Shown: positions 33,540 through 34,592 of the stretch, piece after piece | Layout: each line of letters begins with the position of its first letter | How positions within the stretch are numbered: position 1 is the stretch's first letter | Assembly: GCA_045114455.1 (NCBI GenBank) | Contig: JBGUKN010000058.1 | Span: forward strand, 1-34,592 | Length of the DNA stretch: 34,592 nucleotides | Direction: 5' to 3' | Source of the DNA: UBA1732 sp045114455 | GTDB taxonomy: Bacteria > Verrucomicrobiota > Lentisphaeria > Victivallales > UBA1829 | Notes under the pieces: model-generated | Told to the model about the DNA's origin: nothing | The model's input: the letters and a program-made list of their open reading frames with translations, nothing else | Databases searched by the model: none | Made by a program: the position numbers and the translations under genes

Positions 33540-34592
33540 ATGAGCAAAACGAAACTCATCCTCGTCGGCGGATTCCTCGCCGCAGGCAAGACCACTATGC
33601 TGAACGCTCTTGCCGGACGCCTCACCGGGCGCGGCTTCAAGGTCGGCCTGATCACCAACGACCAGGCCGCCGACCTCGTCGATACCGCCATCCTGACCTG
33701 CACGGGCGTTGCGGTCCGTGAAGTCTCCGGCAGCTGTTTCTGCTGCAACTTCCCCGGATTCATGGCGGCCGTCCAATCTCTCATCGACGCCGGATGCAAC
33801 CTTATCGTCGCCGAGCCGGTCGGCAGCTGCACCGACCTCTCCGCCACCATCCTTCAGCCGGTGAAGGACAAGTTCGCCGACCTCGACCTGGCCCCTCTGA
33901 CGGTCCTGGTCGATCCGGTTCGCCTGAAAGAGGCACTGGAGCTGGTTCCCAGCCTGACCCATCCGGACGCCCTCTACATTGTGAAACGCCAGCTGGAGGA
34001 GGCGGACCGCATCCTCCTGAACAAAGCCGACACGCTCACGCCGGCGCAGGCCGAGGAAGAACTCGCTCTGCTGAAGCAGAACTTCACCGCGCCCGCCGCG
34101 GCGGTCTCCGCCCTCAAGGGCGACGGCGTCGACGCCTGGCTCGACGGGATCCTGTCCGGCGGCTCCGCCGGGGCGCACATCACGGAGGTCGATTATGACC
34201 GTTATGCGCACGGCGAAGCCGTCCTCGGCTGGCTGAACGCCGCCATCAAACTCACCGGCGCCGCCGATACCGACTGGAATGCTTTTGCGGAAAAACTCCT
34301 GGCGAATCTTCGCGACGCATTCCGCGCAGACAATGCCGAAATCGGACACGTGAAGCTGTCGCTTTCCTGCGACGGCAAGGCTGTCCTCGGCAACGTCGGC
34401 GCGATCGGCGGATCCGTGAACATGCGCGGCGAGTCCGGCGTGAAGGGCGCGTCCGCGACCATGACGCTGAACGCCCGCGTGCAGATGTCCCCGGAGGCGC
34501 TTCAGAAAGCCGTCGAGACCATTCTCCCGGAAACTGCTTCCGCGTTCGGCGTTTCGGCCTCGATCACGAACCTGAAATGCCTGATGCCGGGC
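33540..34592 (+). CDS. G3E-family GTPase (CobW/P47K type), 3' end outside window
   Basis: The open frame runs from ATG 33540 to the right edge without a stop (351 codons seen). Walker A GGFLAAGKTT (10-19), the metal-binding CFCC (66-69), EPVG (92-95) and the guanine motif NKAD (161-164) identify a G3E GTPase, a family that loads metal ions (Zn, Co, Ni, Fe) into target proteins or serves cobalamin enzymes. The part beyond about residue 215 (tryptophan- and alanine-rich, with VKLSLSCDGKAVLGN) does not match the usual short CobW C-terminal domain that I can recall. AAGGAACAC lies before the start. It is linked to the aquaglyceroporin gene by a 12-base gap. Confidence 0.88.
   Translation, partial: MSKTKLILVGGFLAAGKTTMLNALAGRLTGRGFKVGLITNDQAADLVDTAILTCTGVAVREVSGSCFCCNFPGFMAAVQSLIDAGCNLIVAEPVGSCTDLSATILQPVKDKFADLDLAPLTVLVDPVRLKEALELVPSLTHPDALYIVKRQLEEADRILLNKADTLTPAQAEEELALLKQNFTAPAAAVSALKGDGVDAWLDGILSGGSAGAHITEVDYDRYAHGEAVLGWLNAAIKLTGAADTDWNAFAEKLLANLRDAFRADNAEIGHVKLSLSCDGKAVLGNVGAIGGSVNMRGESGVKGASATMTLNARVQMSPEALQKAVETILPETASAFGVSASITNLKCLMPG

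Overview
This is a GC-rich bacterial window with at least three kinds of content. Membrane-anchored 'PQQ-like' beta-propellers carrying a W-P-x-F-R-G type motif, very Gly-rich secreted proteins, and a radical SAM / class II terpene cyclase / ferredoxin gene string together suggest a member of the PVC superphylum (Lentisphaerota/Victivallales-like or a relative). That assignment rests on gene flavour only; there is no rRNA or other marker in the window.\n\nLayout. (1) 12-87: a tRNA with anticodon CAT. (2) 345-9309, minus strand: a complete recC-recB-recD operon, with overlapping or abutting genes and a good sigma-70-type promoter in front of recC. (3) 9664-11151, plus: a secreted CE1-like esterase with a 150-residue Gly/Met/Phe repeat region, ending in a clear rho-independent terminator. 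(4) 11266-11757: a deleted IS200/IS605-type element. Its tnpA has lost the whole catalytic middle in frame, but both end hairpins and the hairpin that hides the tnpA ribosome binding site remain. (5) 12088-13464: a secreted beta-propeller with its own promoter and a leader of about 140 nt.\n\n(6) 13689-32595, plus: the striking part, fifteen co-directional genes, most joined by ATGA or other short overlaps. In order they encode a two-cluster ferredoxin, a radical SAM enzyme, a DUF116-polyprenyl diphosphate synthase fusion, an alpha/alpha-toroid prenyltransferase-like protein, a squalene-hopene-cyclase-like class II terpene cyclase with a DxDD motif, a membrane-anchored propeller, three consecutive Tat-signal proteins (a short propeller-like protein, an 80-residue Cys-motif protein and a polyferredoxin), a NapH/NosR-like membrane ferredoxin, a three-helix propeller, a 976-residue NuoE-NuoF-ferredoxin-NuoG fusion, another anchored propeller, and an ABC transporter (LolD-like ATPase plus an 8-helix FtsX-type permease).\n\nRead together, the big operon looks like a dedicated NADH-driven electron path. 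The cytoplasmic diaphorase would pass electrons to the membrane FeS protein and then to Tat-exported FeS carriers on the outer face. It is genetically fused to the making, and perhaps export, of a cyclised isoprenoid. It is not complex I, Rnf, Nqr or a known hopanoid locus. Its substrate and product cannot be told from the sequence.\n\n(7) 32724 to the right edge: an aquaglyceroporin with a Cys-rich tail, and a G3E (CobW-type) GTPase with a CxCC motif, cut off by the window end.
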